A stretch of DNA of 64,000 bases from positions 5,093,880 to 5,157,879 of the forward strand of contig NC_020166.2 of assembly GCF_000224145.3 (NCBI RefSeq). Direction: 5' to 3'. The notes beneath the pieces are model-generated. The model was not told the DNA's origin. It ran no database searches and worked only from the letters and a program-made list of their open reading frames with translations. Numbering within the stretch: position 1 is the first letter of the stretch; each line of letters opens with the position of its first letter. Source of the stretch: Ciona intestinalis. Its lineage: Eukaryota > Chordata > Ascidiacea > Phlebobranchia > Cionidae. The translations under genes were made by a program, and so were the position numbers. Of this stretch, positions 46,251 to 58,300 are shown in pieces.

Positions 46251-47030
46251 TTATATCATAGTAAAGTAATGTACTATGGTTAAATAATACAACCCCTCCT
46301 ATCCTCCAGTATAAGTTAAAAAAGTAAGCTCTTTTTTATGAAGGCTTTTCATGAGTATCACCAATACTTAAATAAATGGATTCAAATGATAAACATGTGG
46401 AGCAATTCAAAAGCTGTCATGAGGGACGTGTACTTACAAAGTTAAACAGGTTCATTCAAATTGTCTAAAATCTCCCTATTATTTAGGTTGTAGTAAAACA
46501 AGCCTGGTGATAATTTTGTGAATAGGGAGCTTTCCGTATGCAAAATGCACCAAAAAGTGCGTGTAAAACCTGTTAACCCGACACAGATTTTTAGCTTAAT
46601 GAGACCCCGAGTTAAGGTTTTTAAATATGAAAATATAGCAGGGTGGGGGAAATGGGACACCGTTTGCCTTTTTTTCATCCCATTTGGTAGTAAACAAAGA
46701 ACATTCAAAGAATTATACAATGTATCCTCACAACTCCCATAAACCGTATTTAAGTATAATCTGTTTAGTATGCTCACCAGGCCCCCCTTTCGTGTGTTTT
46801 AGTAGGACTGTTTTATATTTCTTTAAAAAATGAAAAGTAAAAGAATGTTTAACTTTTATAACAATAACAGAAGGAAATTAAAAACTGTGTCTAAATTAAA
46901 TCAAATGACAGAAAACCATTGTTGTTCTTGTTATGGAAATATTTGAATTTTAGGCACTTATCAGTATTGCTTGAGTATTTTTAAAGTGAATCGTTTTATA
47001 ATACATAAATTACGACAAATCACTGTTCAG
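46251..47030. other. Spacer upstream of the kelch-like gene, with a family B fragment
   Basis: At 46637-46760, GCAGGGTGGGGGAAATGGGACACC and GTAAACAAAGAACATTCAAA match the left half of the 52757-53100 repeat. I could not find the first coding exon of the kelch-like gene here. Confidence 0.4.
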
Positions 47031-50000
47031 GTTGCGTGAAAGCAAAGTGTTAACTGATGTTACATTCAAATTGGAAGATGGAGAAGTTTCAGCTCAGAAA
47101 ACTATTCTTGCTGGATATTCTGATTATTATGAAAAAATGTTTACAACTGGGGTAATGTTACTAATGTATCAACTTTCAATGTTCACATGCATACTTAACC
47201 TTCTAAATAGTAAAACAATAATTAAGCTATTTAATCAAAACATCAAAAAATAGCTAAAAAAAACAACTGCAAAGAATGGCAAATTCCAATGAGTGACTAA
47301 TGACTTCTAATATCTACATTTAATTTGAAAGAACTTGCAAAGTGACTTTCTCTTACTTTTATAACCGTTACTTACATTATCCATAGAACACAGGTATAAA
47401 TCAGACATTACATTTGTTTATCGGATAATGCAGGCTGTGCCACTGAATCAAGCAGACAATAATAATTCACGCTGAAATACCCATGCTATAACATGCCTAG
47501 GCATTTCTAGATTTCAACCAGAATTGACCAGAAGTCCAGAACGCCTTTTAAAAGAATAATAAATAGGTTTTAGTTCTAGGACACTGAACGCAGATTGTAA
47601 TAATTTTAGTTTATATAAACTGCTATTTTGTTTTCAGTTCAAGGAAGGTTTCAATGAAGAAGTTGAAGTAAAGGAGATAAAGACTTCAATATTAGATACA
47701 TTGTTCACTTTCATTTATTTACAAGTGATCGATATAAGCGATAAAACGGTTTACCAACTTTACGAAGCTTCAGATTACTTGCAGTTTGATGGTAACTTCT
47801 GTACTTACTTTACCAAAGTTTTTTTTCGGCTTGTTGTAAAAAAAATGTTCTTAGATGTGAAAGGATATTGTGTTAGTTTCTTCAACAAAACACTTGCTAT
47901 TGGAAACTGTGTTAGTTACCGTTCCTTTGCACAAAGGTACCAGCTTTTGGAGTTGATAAACAAATGTGACAAATTCATTGTTGACAACTTAGAATCAGTT
48001 TCAAAAGGATTGAATTTCAAGGAACTGTCCATAGATGAGGCTGAAGCTCTGATTACATTAAAACAGAAAAAGGTTTAAATTGAAATTGTAAAATACTGGA
48101 ATCAAATCCTTGTAAGAATTATGTAACTTAGTGAGTATACATTGTTTTTTTTAGCGCGACAATTTAAACAATCCATTATAGTATACCACTGGGTTAAAGC
48201 AAATTCCGTTAAGTAAATTAGCCAACTTTGTACATGCCACAATGTTTTCAAAAGTAGTCTTTAAACCCGGAATACCCTGGTTAAAAGCCAAATGCTTCAA
48301 CTAGTGTTTGTTATAATTGGTTGCCACAGTTATCTATAGTTTTGAAATTCAATATCCCTTTTTATCAATTCCAGGATTTTTGCCAGGATTCAATTTTAAA
48401 GGCCATATTAAGTTGGATCAAACATGATGTGGCACAAAGACACCAATTCATTAAACGGTTATTTCAAGTGATTGATGTCAAGAAATTGTCATTGGCATTA
48501 CTTAAAGAAGTTGTTGAAAACCCTGAGGTACATTTTATGGAAAATGTAAAACAAGTTATATAGATATATATGACTATTTTTTTATAATTATTTAGTCTAC
48601 CTGTTTGTAAACAAATTTATATTGCTGTGTGTTATTAATAAAAAGAAAATTCAAAATTTTTAAATGAATAAAAGTTAAAAAATAAAAATCGTATTTTGTA
48701 AAATTTTCCTTATTTTGTTGTCAAAGTTTTGCAAAAAGAAATATCACAAAAATAATTGATGCCACTGGCCAATGATTGTGTTGTAATTACATTTTGATTC
48801 TCTGTACTTTTTTAAACACAGCAATGCAGTTTTATATGATGCAACATATATGTTAAAAATTGGCTTTCATAATTATTCAACATTTAAGTTTTATCCAGGA
48901 ATGGATTCAAAAAACTGATTTTTTTATTGGAGTTCTCAACCCAGAATACATCACTCATATTAAAACAAATCAACGAGTAGTATCAGGTGAAGCTAGTAAA
49001 GGTAATTTATATGATTTCTATTCATGATGTCGCACAATGTGCAGCTAAATAGGCTTTGAACTTGGATGTGTATAAAAATTTAATTTAAATTATAATTATA
49101 TTACATAAATATCTTGTGCACCCTTTTAATTTTTAAAATCTGTAAAGAATCTTGGCTTGTACAGTTTCGATATATTATAAAATTTAAATGTTCTTTGAAC
49201 CATTGTTATAACCCTGACGAGTTATAACTCCGATATTTTTATTTGATAAATTTTAAAATTAAAAAAAATTCTTTATCATTTCATATACAAAAGAATATTA
49301 AATTATTCTGTTTACATAATCATTATTAAGTTTATATTTGCTGTGGTTGTTGTTTTGTATACTTTTGTTGTTACAACATCTTATGGATAACTTCTACTGC
49401 AACATAGTGACATTTGAATTCATGATTGTGGGTGGTTTTGAAGCAAAGCATAACGTCCATATTTATGATGTCTTGGAGAAACATTTTAGAGAAACAAAGG
49501 TAGGTGTTTAAATGTTTTTGAGCACGGTAGTGATTTAAATCAAATCATAAAATATATTTATGATTTTTAGACTCAGTTTTTAGATTTAAAATGGCACAAT
49601 TAGCGAGTGTGTGCCGAAGCAAGGCGAGTGCTTTTTTTCTATCATAATCTTTTGTATAAAATCTGCATCTTTCGCATTTCTTTGCTCTTTTAGTTTACCG
49701 CTCGAATAAATCATTATGCATCTGCCACAATATGAATAATATTAACTTCTAACCTGTACCTATTATTACTGCGTGATTACTGTTCATCCAAATTTTATGC
49801 TACAAATGAGTTCCGTTGAAACCCAGGATGCTATATTAATTATTTCACACCTGAGTTTCATAATTTTGATTTGCAGGCATCCTTCTATGAAAGGTGGGGT
49901 TCAATCAGTGCAAAGATCAAAAACTGTGTGTATGTGGCTGGTGGTGGTGGAGCGGGTAGGGGGACCAACAGTGTTGAATGTTTGGATTTAAATCATGTTA

Positions 50001-52513
50001 ATGTTTGTTGGAATAATCTGTCATCTATGGTTGTTGATCGATGGTGTGCATCATCTGCTGTATTGAATGGTTGGTTCCTCATTATGTTAAGCATTATGTT
50101 GGTGGATTGTTATTGGCGGTCTTCAATGGCATACCATATTTCACGAGAAATTATATTATAAACTGAAAGCTGTACTTCCTCTGCATCAGGTTAGAAAAAA
50201 ATGCTGGTGAAAAATTATGGTTTCAGCCAATACTGCTTAACAAATCTTACATTTGATGTTTACCTACTTTATTTCGCCAATTTCCTATCAATGTTGCCAC
50301 TTATTACGCAGTGTTTTTGTGTCAAACAAGTTATAGTCAATAAGTATTCTGTGTTTTCTGTTTCTTACAAGATACAAATTATTAAAAACGTTTGATCTGA
50401 ACATTGTAAGGTGAAAGTAAGTGTCCATTTATTACAGGTTTTTTCTTTGGTTTATCATGAACTATTTATGAACTTTAATAGGTTGTCATTTCAGGTCAAA
50501 TCTATGTGACAGGTGGGTGGAGTGGTAATGAATTATCATCTGCTGAGTTCTATAAACCAGGGTTGAACACATGGACAAAAATTGTTCCAATGAAAACCAC
50601 ACGATATCAACATGCAACAGTTTCTTATAAGGGTTGGTATAACAACCAATTTATATGTAATTTCGTACCATCAGAAGGATTTTAATCTCATAAAAAAATA
50701 TAAAATTTGTGAAAACAAAGATCATAGGACACACCGAACAAATTAGTTTGTTTTCTATTGTTGTTTTAAAAAAATAGTAATTCATCTTGCTTGGACACAT
50801 ATAAACCTGGGTGTTAAAGTAATAGAGGTCAACTCTTGCCTAAATCATGTCTTTGTAGGGTTTACATTATATTTAAATATTTTACACAATAGTTGCATGA
50901 GGCTTAAATAGAAACATCATAATTTTCAATTTTTAAAACTTAAGTGTTAGGGACAATGTAGATGAAACATTGTATGTTGGGTTAGTAATTCTGTGTACAA
51001 CCATCACTTAAATATTTAAAGAAATTGTTCTTGGTTTATAGTTGGTTGTGATCAAATAAAAGGTTTACATGCATACTTATGTTTAGGTAGCTTGTTTGTA
51101 TTTGGTGGTTGTGATGGTTTGCATAAATTAAATTCAATGGAAAGTATTCAACCAAGTGAAGGGAAATGGAAGTTGCTGAAACCAATGAAACAGAAAAGGA
51201 GAGGATTATGTGGTGTTGTTTACAATGGTGAAATTTATGCCATTGGTAAGTCATCAATGTTGTTTTCTATATGTGGCATGAAATTGCAGATTTTTATTTA
51301 CTGGCATTATTTATGTGCACTTTTATATTGTCTATTCTATAACAATTCAATATATTTCTGCCACTAGAAATGTGTATAAGTCACCAAAATATCATTTGAT
51401 TAAGGAAAGAAATGCTAGTTAAGTTATCTTGCAATGGAGTTTAATTTATCTTGTCTTGCAAAATTTTTTCATCACTTTGTATAATGTGTTCAAGGTGGTG
51501 AAGGATTAAAGAGCGTTGAACGTTTTAACATTCAAACAAAAACCTGGTCCATTGTTAGCAGCTTGAACTACAAACGAAAAGGTGCTTGTGCCTGTGTTGT
51601 AAATAAGAAGATATACGTCATTGGAGGGTAAATATGCCTATAATTTATAAACTTGGTTACACAAAACAATTTATTCTGTTGTAACCTTTAAAAAATAATT
51701 TCATTTTAATTGTCTTCTATGTTTATGTCTTCTACATGTAGTAAAACTAACTTCCTTACATAATAGTTATCTCATAAACTTTATAAAAAAATGTAACTTT
51801 AGATTTTAATTGAAAATGTATTTATGAAACAAAGTTCTTATTATATTTAAAAGGTCATTAAGGCTTATAATGTACTTGAGTGTTTTACTTGTTGGTTTCT
51901 GTACAAATTTCATTGGCATTAGTTTTTGTATATATATTAAAAAATATACAGTATTTATTTCATTAAAGAACAGGTTGCTTGTACTTCTTAGTTTAATTCA
52001 AAATGTATGGGTTTGGCCTACCTGCTTAAACATATAAAATACCAAGAATAATTTGTATACTTATCTCCAAATTTGATAAAAAAAAGATAAACATAAATAA
52101 AACAAGTTAAGATGAAGTTTGATCAAAAGATAAAATCAAAACAAAACCTTTTCTTTATGGGTGAGGTCCTTGTTAAGCACCTGGAATTTAGGCCAGATTT
52201 GGCCTATTATCCCAACATCGAACCGGGGACACTTTAGTTTTTGATGCAGGCACCTTAACCACTGAGCCCCGCCGCCGGATCCTAAAAACAAAACCTCTTT
52301 TTCACCAATAGTTGGGTAGAGCAATGTTTCAATAAATATGTTAGTTAAATATCACCATTTCCCATCATCAGCTTATCTTAATCACATTGCTTTAGTTCTG
52401 GTGACAGTGAATCAGAAACAACAATTGAAGTTTATGATGGAATGATCAACGAATGGAAGATTGAAACAAACATGGATGCCGCGAGATATCTCGCATCAGT
52501 TGTAACTTTGTGA
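47031..52513 (+). CDS. Kelch-like protein (BTB-BACK-kelch), first exon not identified
   Basis: Eleven exons in phase: 47031-47151, 47638-47791, 47855-48072, 48375-48527, 48899-49001, 49408-49499, 49877-50069, 50495-50632, 51087-51245, 51495-51627, 52396-52513 (TGA). They encode 526 residues. The first exon listed opens after a CAG acceptor with LRESKVLTDVTFKLEDGE, the usual entry of a KLHL BTB domain, so an upstream exon with the ATG and first helix must exist. BTB spans to about residue 90 (AGYSDYYEKMF; YEASDYLQFD), then BACK (FAQRYQLLELINKCDKFI; ILKAILSWIKHD). Six kelch blades follow, each with its Gly pair (MIVGG, YVAGG, YVTGG, FVFGG, YAIGG, YVIGG). Such proteins are usually substrate adaptors of cullin-3 ubiquitin ligases. 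I cannot name the vertebrate orthologue. The first blade is atypical, and introns carry repeats. Confidence 0.88.
49518..49795 (+). repeat. Dispersed repeat, family C, copy 3, in a kelch-like gene intron
   Basis: It matches 41870-42225 through TTTGAGCACGGTAGTG, GCACAATTAGCG, TTTGCTCTTTTAGTTTAC and GCCACAATATGAATAATATT. It ends just before the exon at 49877. Confidence 0.6.
52150..52284 (-). repeat. tRNA-derived SINE with 12-bp target duplication
   Basis: On the minus strand GGGGCTCAGTGGTTAAGG is an A-box region and CCGGTTCGATGTTGGG a B-box region. AAAACAAAACCT occurs on both sides (52138-52149 and 52285-52296), the mark of LINE-driven insertion. It lies in the last intron of the kelch-like gene and is unrelated to family A by eye. 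Confidence 0.75.
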
Positions 52514-53423
52514 ACAATTAAAATCGTCAGCAATATCATTTGTTTAATAAATATTTTATATAATATTTTTGTGAAAAACTTTGCTTACTTGTTTAAAACC
52601 GCAATTGATAAAAATAATGCAACCTAAAACATATAAAACTAATCTTATTGTCTACCATCGCTCAATGTGGGAGCCCGGACTACTAGAGATATTTCTAGTT
52701 CGGCGTAGTAAGAGTAATTATCATTGTAAGGCCACAAAAACGAGAGAAAATTTATTGTCTGGTGTGTAGAATGACACATTTTCATTTTGTTTCTTATCCA
52801 ATTTGGAAGTAAATAAAGAATGTTTATAGAATTCTATTAACCTATCTTCACAATTCCTAAATTGCGCTGTTACTTGGTCAAACTATATGATCAGGAAATC
52901 TGGAATTTAAGTTCTTACGGTTTTCCATATTACCCCACAGCACTACTCGCTTTTTAAAGCACTTTTATGTTGACAATTTTATTTCCGTGTGTTTCATTTC
53001 GACCCGCGGCGCCTAATTGAGAGTCTGTAAAAAATAAATAAAAAAGGTCTCGTCTGACAAGTGCCCCATCTTCCACCACCCTACTATATTATGTAGTGTC
53101 CAAATTCCTTAATATGTATGTTGTGCTTGACTAGATATTTGGATAATAACTTCACTTGTTATAGCTTAAGAACACATTACACGCTACAGTTGTTGCTGCT
53201 GGTAATTTATTCATTCAAACATAAACAAAAGGCAGTATCATTCAATCTTTGTGAGCTTCTTGTCTGCGTAAAAATATAGAGCCGTCGGTAAATTAGTTTC
53301 ACACAAAAATATTGTTTTTTTTTATTATCTTTTCAAAATAACTGTAATCTATGTTCCACAAATCTCACATCAAAAACATAGGTGCAAATATATGTTTACC
53401 CGTCATCCCGTGAAGCATTTCCA
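52514..53423. other. Spacer with a family B MITE copy (about 52757-53100)
   Basis: The repeat runs from GAATGACACATTTTC to GCCCCATCTTCCACCACCCT and shares GTAAATAAAGAATGTTTATA-type sequence with 40280 and 46690. TTTATT near 53208 reads AATAAA on the minus strand and may end the small peptide gene. Confidence 0.5.
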
Positions 53424-53977
53424 CTACTGCTCAACCAGGTTTTCTAAATCGAAACAATACGTGTAAAAAATGCAATCACATTAAACGTTTTGCAAAAGTT
53501 CTAAACCAACCTTTCAAAGCATCGTTTTTTTCAAAGTTTACGTCAGAGTCTGAATAAAAAATGTTTAAATTATTACGACATTATGTTACGCATACATATG
53601 TGGTAATACTATATTATTATATACAAGATAGCTAGGCACATAAGTGAACCCAAACAAATATTAATCGCTGTAAAATCATGTCAACATTAGTTTCATACCT
53701 TCTTCTGGCTCGATTTCGCTGTTCTGATCTGCAAATAAAACGAAAACGCAAGTTAGGCGTGTTTCTATTGGTTGTAAGATGATTATTAGAAAAACAGAAA
53801 CTGACAAACAAGGATGTGCACAGTTACAATATAGGTTTGCTCACCGCCGTGGTAGCAATAATACCATCGCCGTCTCCTATGCCGTCTTCTACGACGCCTC
53901 CAAAATAAAAAAGCATCTGATTCTTGCACCATCATAAGCATGCCGAGCAAAAGAGCGACGAGCAGTAGTTTGTTCAT
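53424..53977 (-). CDS. Secreted arginine-rich/acidic small precursor (candidate antimicrobial peptide)
   Basis: Four exons in phase: 53845-53977, 53699-53728, 53511-53549 and 53424-53443 (TAG). They encode 73 residues. Residues 1-22 form a classic signal peptide (MNKLLLVALLLGMLMMVQES, then DA). Residues 23-44 are FLFW, then RRRRRRHRRRR (ten Arg in eleven positions), then WYYCYHG. Residues 45-73 are strongly acidic (EIEPEEDSDVNFE) and end ENLVEQ. A cationic core between a signal peptide and an acidic C-terminal piece is the layout of known Ciona antimicrobial precursors (Ci-MAM-A, Ci-PAP-A), but I see no sequence match to them. The single Cys41 could allow a dimer. The start is set at Met 53977 because TTTTACAG ends directly before it, suggesting a 5' UTR intron or spliced leader. 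Other options are a cell-penetrating or nucleic-acid-binding secreted peptide, or a matrix/mineral protein. No homologue was recognised; function is inference. Confidence 0.75.
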
Positions 53978-55332
53978 CTGTAAAACATGCAAGTTACAGC
54001 AAGTAAATTTAAACTTACAAATCTTTCAACAAAATTTGTACCAACTTTGTTGTTCTTGGTTTGCAAAATGAAGCATATAGGCTACTTAATAATCACTACC
54101 ATTTAAAGGGCCTTGTAACAATTGATAGGAAACTGGGTTTTATTCAAACACTTCGACCAATTTCCTTATTTTCGATCTACAGCTTTCTATCTCAATCAGC
54201 ACTGAAAACCCGTAAGTCCAGTTTGAGAACGATACATTTTGAACCCGATTGTATATGCAATATTTTCTGGATAATGTGACCGTTGAACAGATTTGGCACG
54301 ATCAAACGGGTATCAAAGGAAACTATAATGTTCCTTTGCGAATTGTTTTAGAATGGGCGCTTCCGCAAGCAAATTACGATCTTTCTGTGGGAAATTACTG
54401 AACTTCCATGTCATTATCAAACCTCAATTTCTGTGCCTGCTGGCGTAAAAGGTCATGACGTATAACCAACACTCTGCATAAAATAGTTCTTAGTTTTTGC
54501 AACTTTCAAAGTTTGACACAGTTCAGATTTTAACACAGGCATTGCACGCAGAACAGAGTTTTACATTACTACGATATGTAGCAAAGCAGCATTTATTGTA
54601 GCCTACACTATTAATCAGTCGACACACTTAATCAAAAAATGTTAAAATTAACGGATATGTGGGTTAGGAGTGCTTGGGTGGCCACTGCATTTTTTAAAAC
54701 ACCTCAACATCCTTGTTTGTAAATACCTGTTTTTTCTAATAATCATCTCACAACTAATAGCCGGATACTTTAGAATAGTCTAGAATTTAGAAACGCTCAA
54801 ATTTCAGTTCCTTTTTTGTCTTACGGGGATTCCCATCCATTGTCAAAATAGTCGATTTTTTTACACCAGCGATTTTTTCCTGCATTTTTTTAAAGCTGTG
54901 TCGTTTTAGGGAACTTTGATGATACCTTTAAATTATAATTGAGCATCGCGACCCGTATACGAATTTTCATTTTTCGTTTGCATGCTCTTTTAAGCAATAG
55001 GATTTTGCAATCGGGCCGACTCTTTAGGTTACAGCTAAACAAGCGTTGGTTGAAAACGCAATAATAAATGTGTTTTTTTTATACGCGAATGCAAGTGGGG
55101 TCGAAATATATGCCTGTTTGTGCTATGCATGTGCCTTTCATACGTTTTACCAAAGAGATTTTGGTATTACGTGCCATCTTTATGGTTAAAGTTGTAATAG
55201 ACATGCTTATTCATTAGAATACAGCTCTCTTGTTCATCTGCGTTTCACTGAAAATTGACAAGTAATCACAATTTGCTGACGTCATTGCCTACATACCGTG
55301 GTTGTTCAGCACAGGTTTTACTTTCATCTAAA
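53978..55332. other. Divergent spacer between the Arg-rich peptide gene and PEX5
   Basis: At 54830-54990 lies one diverged arm of the AGGGGCATACC foldback family (CATTTTTCGTTTGCATGCTC, matching 46085-46250 in order). The rest has no recognised gene or repeat. A CACAG acceptor at 55311-55315 could end a 5' UTR intron of PEX5. Confidence 0.45.
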
Positions 55333-58300
55333 ATGTCTGTCTTAAAAGACCTTGTAGCCGGAGATTGTGGAACGTCAAATGCATTAGTTCATGCAAGTCA
55401 ACATTTTAAACATGATCAGGCATTCCAACATGAAGGTTTGAGAAGGCCAGGTGAATGAACTTCTGTTTTCTGCTGTAATACCTTTCTAATTCATATTGTT
55501 CAAAATCAATTACATAATCCCAGTTATTATGCACTTTAAAGCTTTTCAAGAATCTTTCTCTACCTTATTTGCTGACCGCTAAATGTAACAACCAAGAACC
55601 AACCACTAACTGCTAACTCATACCCATTTGGGCCAATGGCTAAATGCTTATATAACAACTAGGCCCTACTTCCTAACTAATGACAGGTGACCCCTAAGTA
55701 CCAATCTTTAACATTATCCACCAGACTAATCTGTAACATACCGGTGCCTTCTTCACTGATGCTCCTTTTTATCTTTACATTTCTTACTTTTTATCAATAG
55801 CCACCAAATCATTTTGTATTTACTGTTGTGTATCAAACAAAAAAGTATTAAGTTGGCGACTGACTTTGATATTATATAGCCTAGTTAAAAAAAATTGCAC
55901 ACAAAAAAGTTAAAAACTAATTAATTTCTTTTAAAGATTTTCGTTCGGATGAACAAGGTTTCGTGGATGAGTTTTTGTCCGAACAACATTCTCGTCGACA
56001 TGTTCAACCAAGGACCTTCAATATGGATGCACTGTTGCATGAAATGCAGCGTTTACAGCAACCAACCATACACCCCCACTCTGGTAATATGAATCTAAGT
56101 TACGGTTGGATTAGTTTTTTAAGGCTTGTTTTACAATTTCTAATTTTAAACAAAATTACCTGAAATTCAAAATAATAGTAATTCAAAATATTTAACAGAA
56201 TGAAAAGTATTACTGTATTGTGGTGGTAGCTGCCCTGCCATGTGTTATTTTGAGTTTTTTTTTAATATTTGCATTGTAAAGTCTTTTGCCTGTAGAGTTA
56301 CAAGTATCATCCTGCATATTTATTTGGGTTGAATAGATGAGCAGAAAAAATTTGGTAAATTATCAACACAGAAGTTATGTTTAAATTTCTGACATATTTG
56401 CATTATTAAAATTATAACTAGTTTAACTATATTATAAAGTTAAGATTAAACTTTATTAGGGTTGAATAAGTAAAAAGGATCAGTAGATAAATATATTTAT
56501 TTATTTTTAGACAACATAATTTTCTTTACTTGTTCAGGTATACCAGATGTTCGATCACAAGAATGGAGTAATGAGTTTACGAGAACGCTTCATCAACCTG
56601 CTACTGTGAAACATAAAGATGAAGATGCAGCTTGGGCCCACGAATTTTTGCAACACTGTAGGCACCTACTGTATCTTTCTTTGCTGTGGTTAGTGGTTAA
56701 GTAGCATCATAACCTTAAGATACAGAGTTTGATGCTCATCACTGACAGCGATAGGATAGGTGTTTGAATTCTAAAGCATGACAATTAACAGTTTCTCGAA
56801 CCAAGTGGTTTCTTATATATTCACCCATATAGAAGATAAGCAGTGTAGAATAAGCACATAGTACCAGTGTTAAACATTGTATACAGTATTGTAAAACTTC
56901 TCATATGATATAAAGGCATATTTTTTTATTAAAAACAGTTATTTGAAAGTACGTAGTCTACAGTAGACCAGTATATGTACAATAATGTACCAACCTTTTA
57001 TACAAGCTGATTTATAATTTAAACACATTGATAATTTGCAGCTAATGTTCCACTTCATGAACAATTTACAAACGAGTTTGTAGAGCAATCTCGTGTTCAC
57101 GAACTTGAGCAATCGTGGTAAATATTGTAATAACGTAACAACAAAAACATAATATTGAAAAAGTTGTAAAATTGTATGAAGTATGGTTTTTTATAACCTT
57201 AATGTTTATAACATGGATATAGAAATGAAATTGAATTGTGTACTATGCTGATTCTGTAAATTTAACATTTAAATTAGAAAGTAAAGCAAATGTATTGAAC
57301 AATAACATACTTGTTAATTTGTATAAAGTTGTGGCCATTTTAATGTCAAAATATTAATGTATTAAGACTTAGAGATGAAACTTTTCCTTATCATGGTAGG
57401 ATCAAAGAGTTGGATGAAACAGAGCAAAGATCTTCATCTGAATTAAAAGAAGCTGCAGCAAACATGGTCAAGTCGGCAGCTTATGATCCAAAATTATCTT
57501 CCACTAATTTTATGAAGTTTGTTGCTGACATATCTAAGGGGGGTGACGGTGAGACGTGGGCCAACGAGTTTATGCAAAACAGTGAGGTGAGTTAAGCAAT
57601 GTATCAAAAATACAAATAATGTAAATACCATTTATAAGTGTCAAGTTAGCATATAGAAATTTGCATTTTGTCTTACACTGTTTATTTCTCGGTTGCATCT
57701 TATACATACATATTATTATATGTCATACCTATGCTTTGTTTTTGTGATACAACTTGACGTAAATGGTTGCCGGGTTAATGTGTTGCGCAATCAAAGTCGG
57801 AATTAAGGGCTAGGGATGCACATTACAGAATAATTAGGTATTCTAGGATATCCTAGAATACTTTATTTCGAATCTAGAATTCCGAATCTAGAATTTCGAA
57901 TCTTTTTATATTTATAGGAAAAAATAATTTTACCCACTAAAGTCAGTTTATTGACTCTTTCATAGCAGCCTTGTTGCATCATGAGCTGTAAAATAATCAA
58001 AAATTGTACTATTGGGTAGTTTTTGCGTCATGAAACGTATAGCAGGCTATGAAAAGACGTTGCGAAACGTTTACTGTCAAAAGTCCCACAAACACAAAAA
58101 TATTTTTTTTCAGAGTTAATAAGTTTCAAAAATTGTTAATGTGGTATATGAGATGACGTGTAGTGACGTCATTAAACAGAATACCGAATCCCGTAATTAG
58201 ATTCGAATACAAAAGGATTCGAATCTCATAGATTCGAAATTCTATAATGTGCATCCCTACCTGCCTTGCCCATGATCAGGCACAAAGCCAGAGCCCAAAC

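Noticed and set aside
53786-53992. A 68-residue unspliced version of the arginine-rich peptide
   Set aside because: Read-through past the GTGAGC donor gives an unrelated hydrophobic tail, and the upstream Met lies before a TTTTACAG acceptor; the four-exon model keeps phase at every junction.
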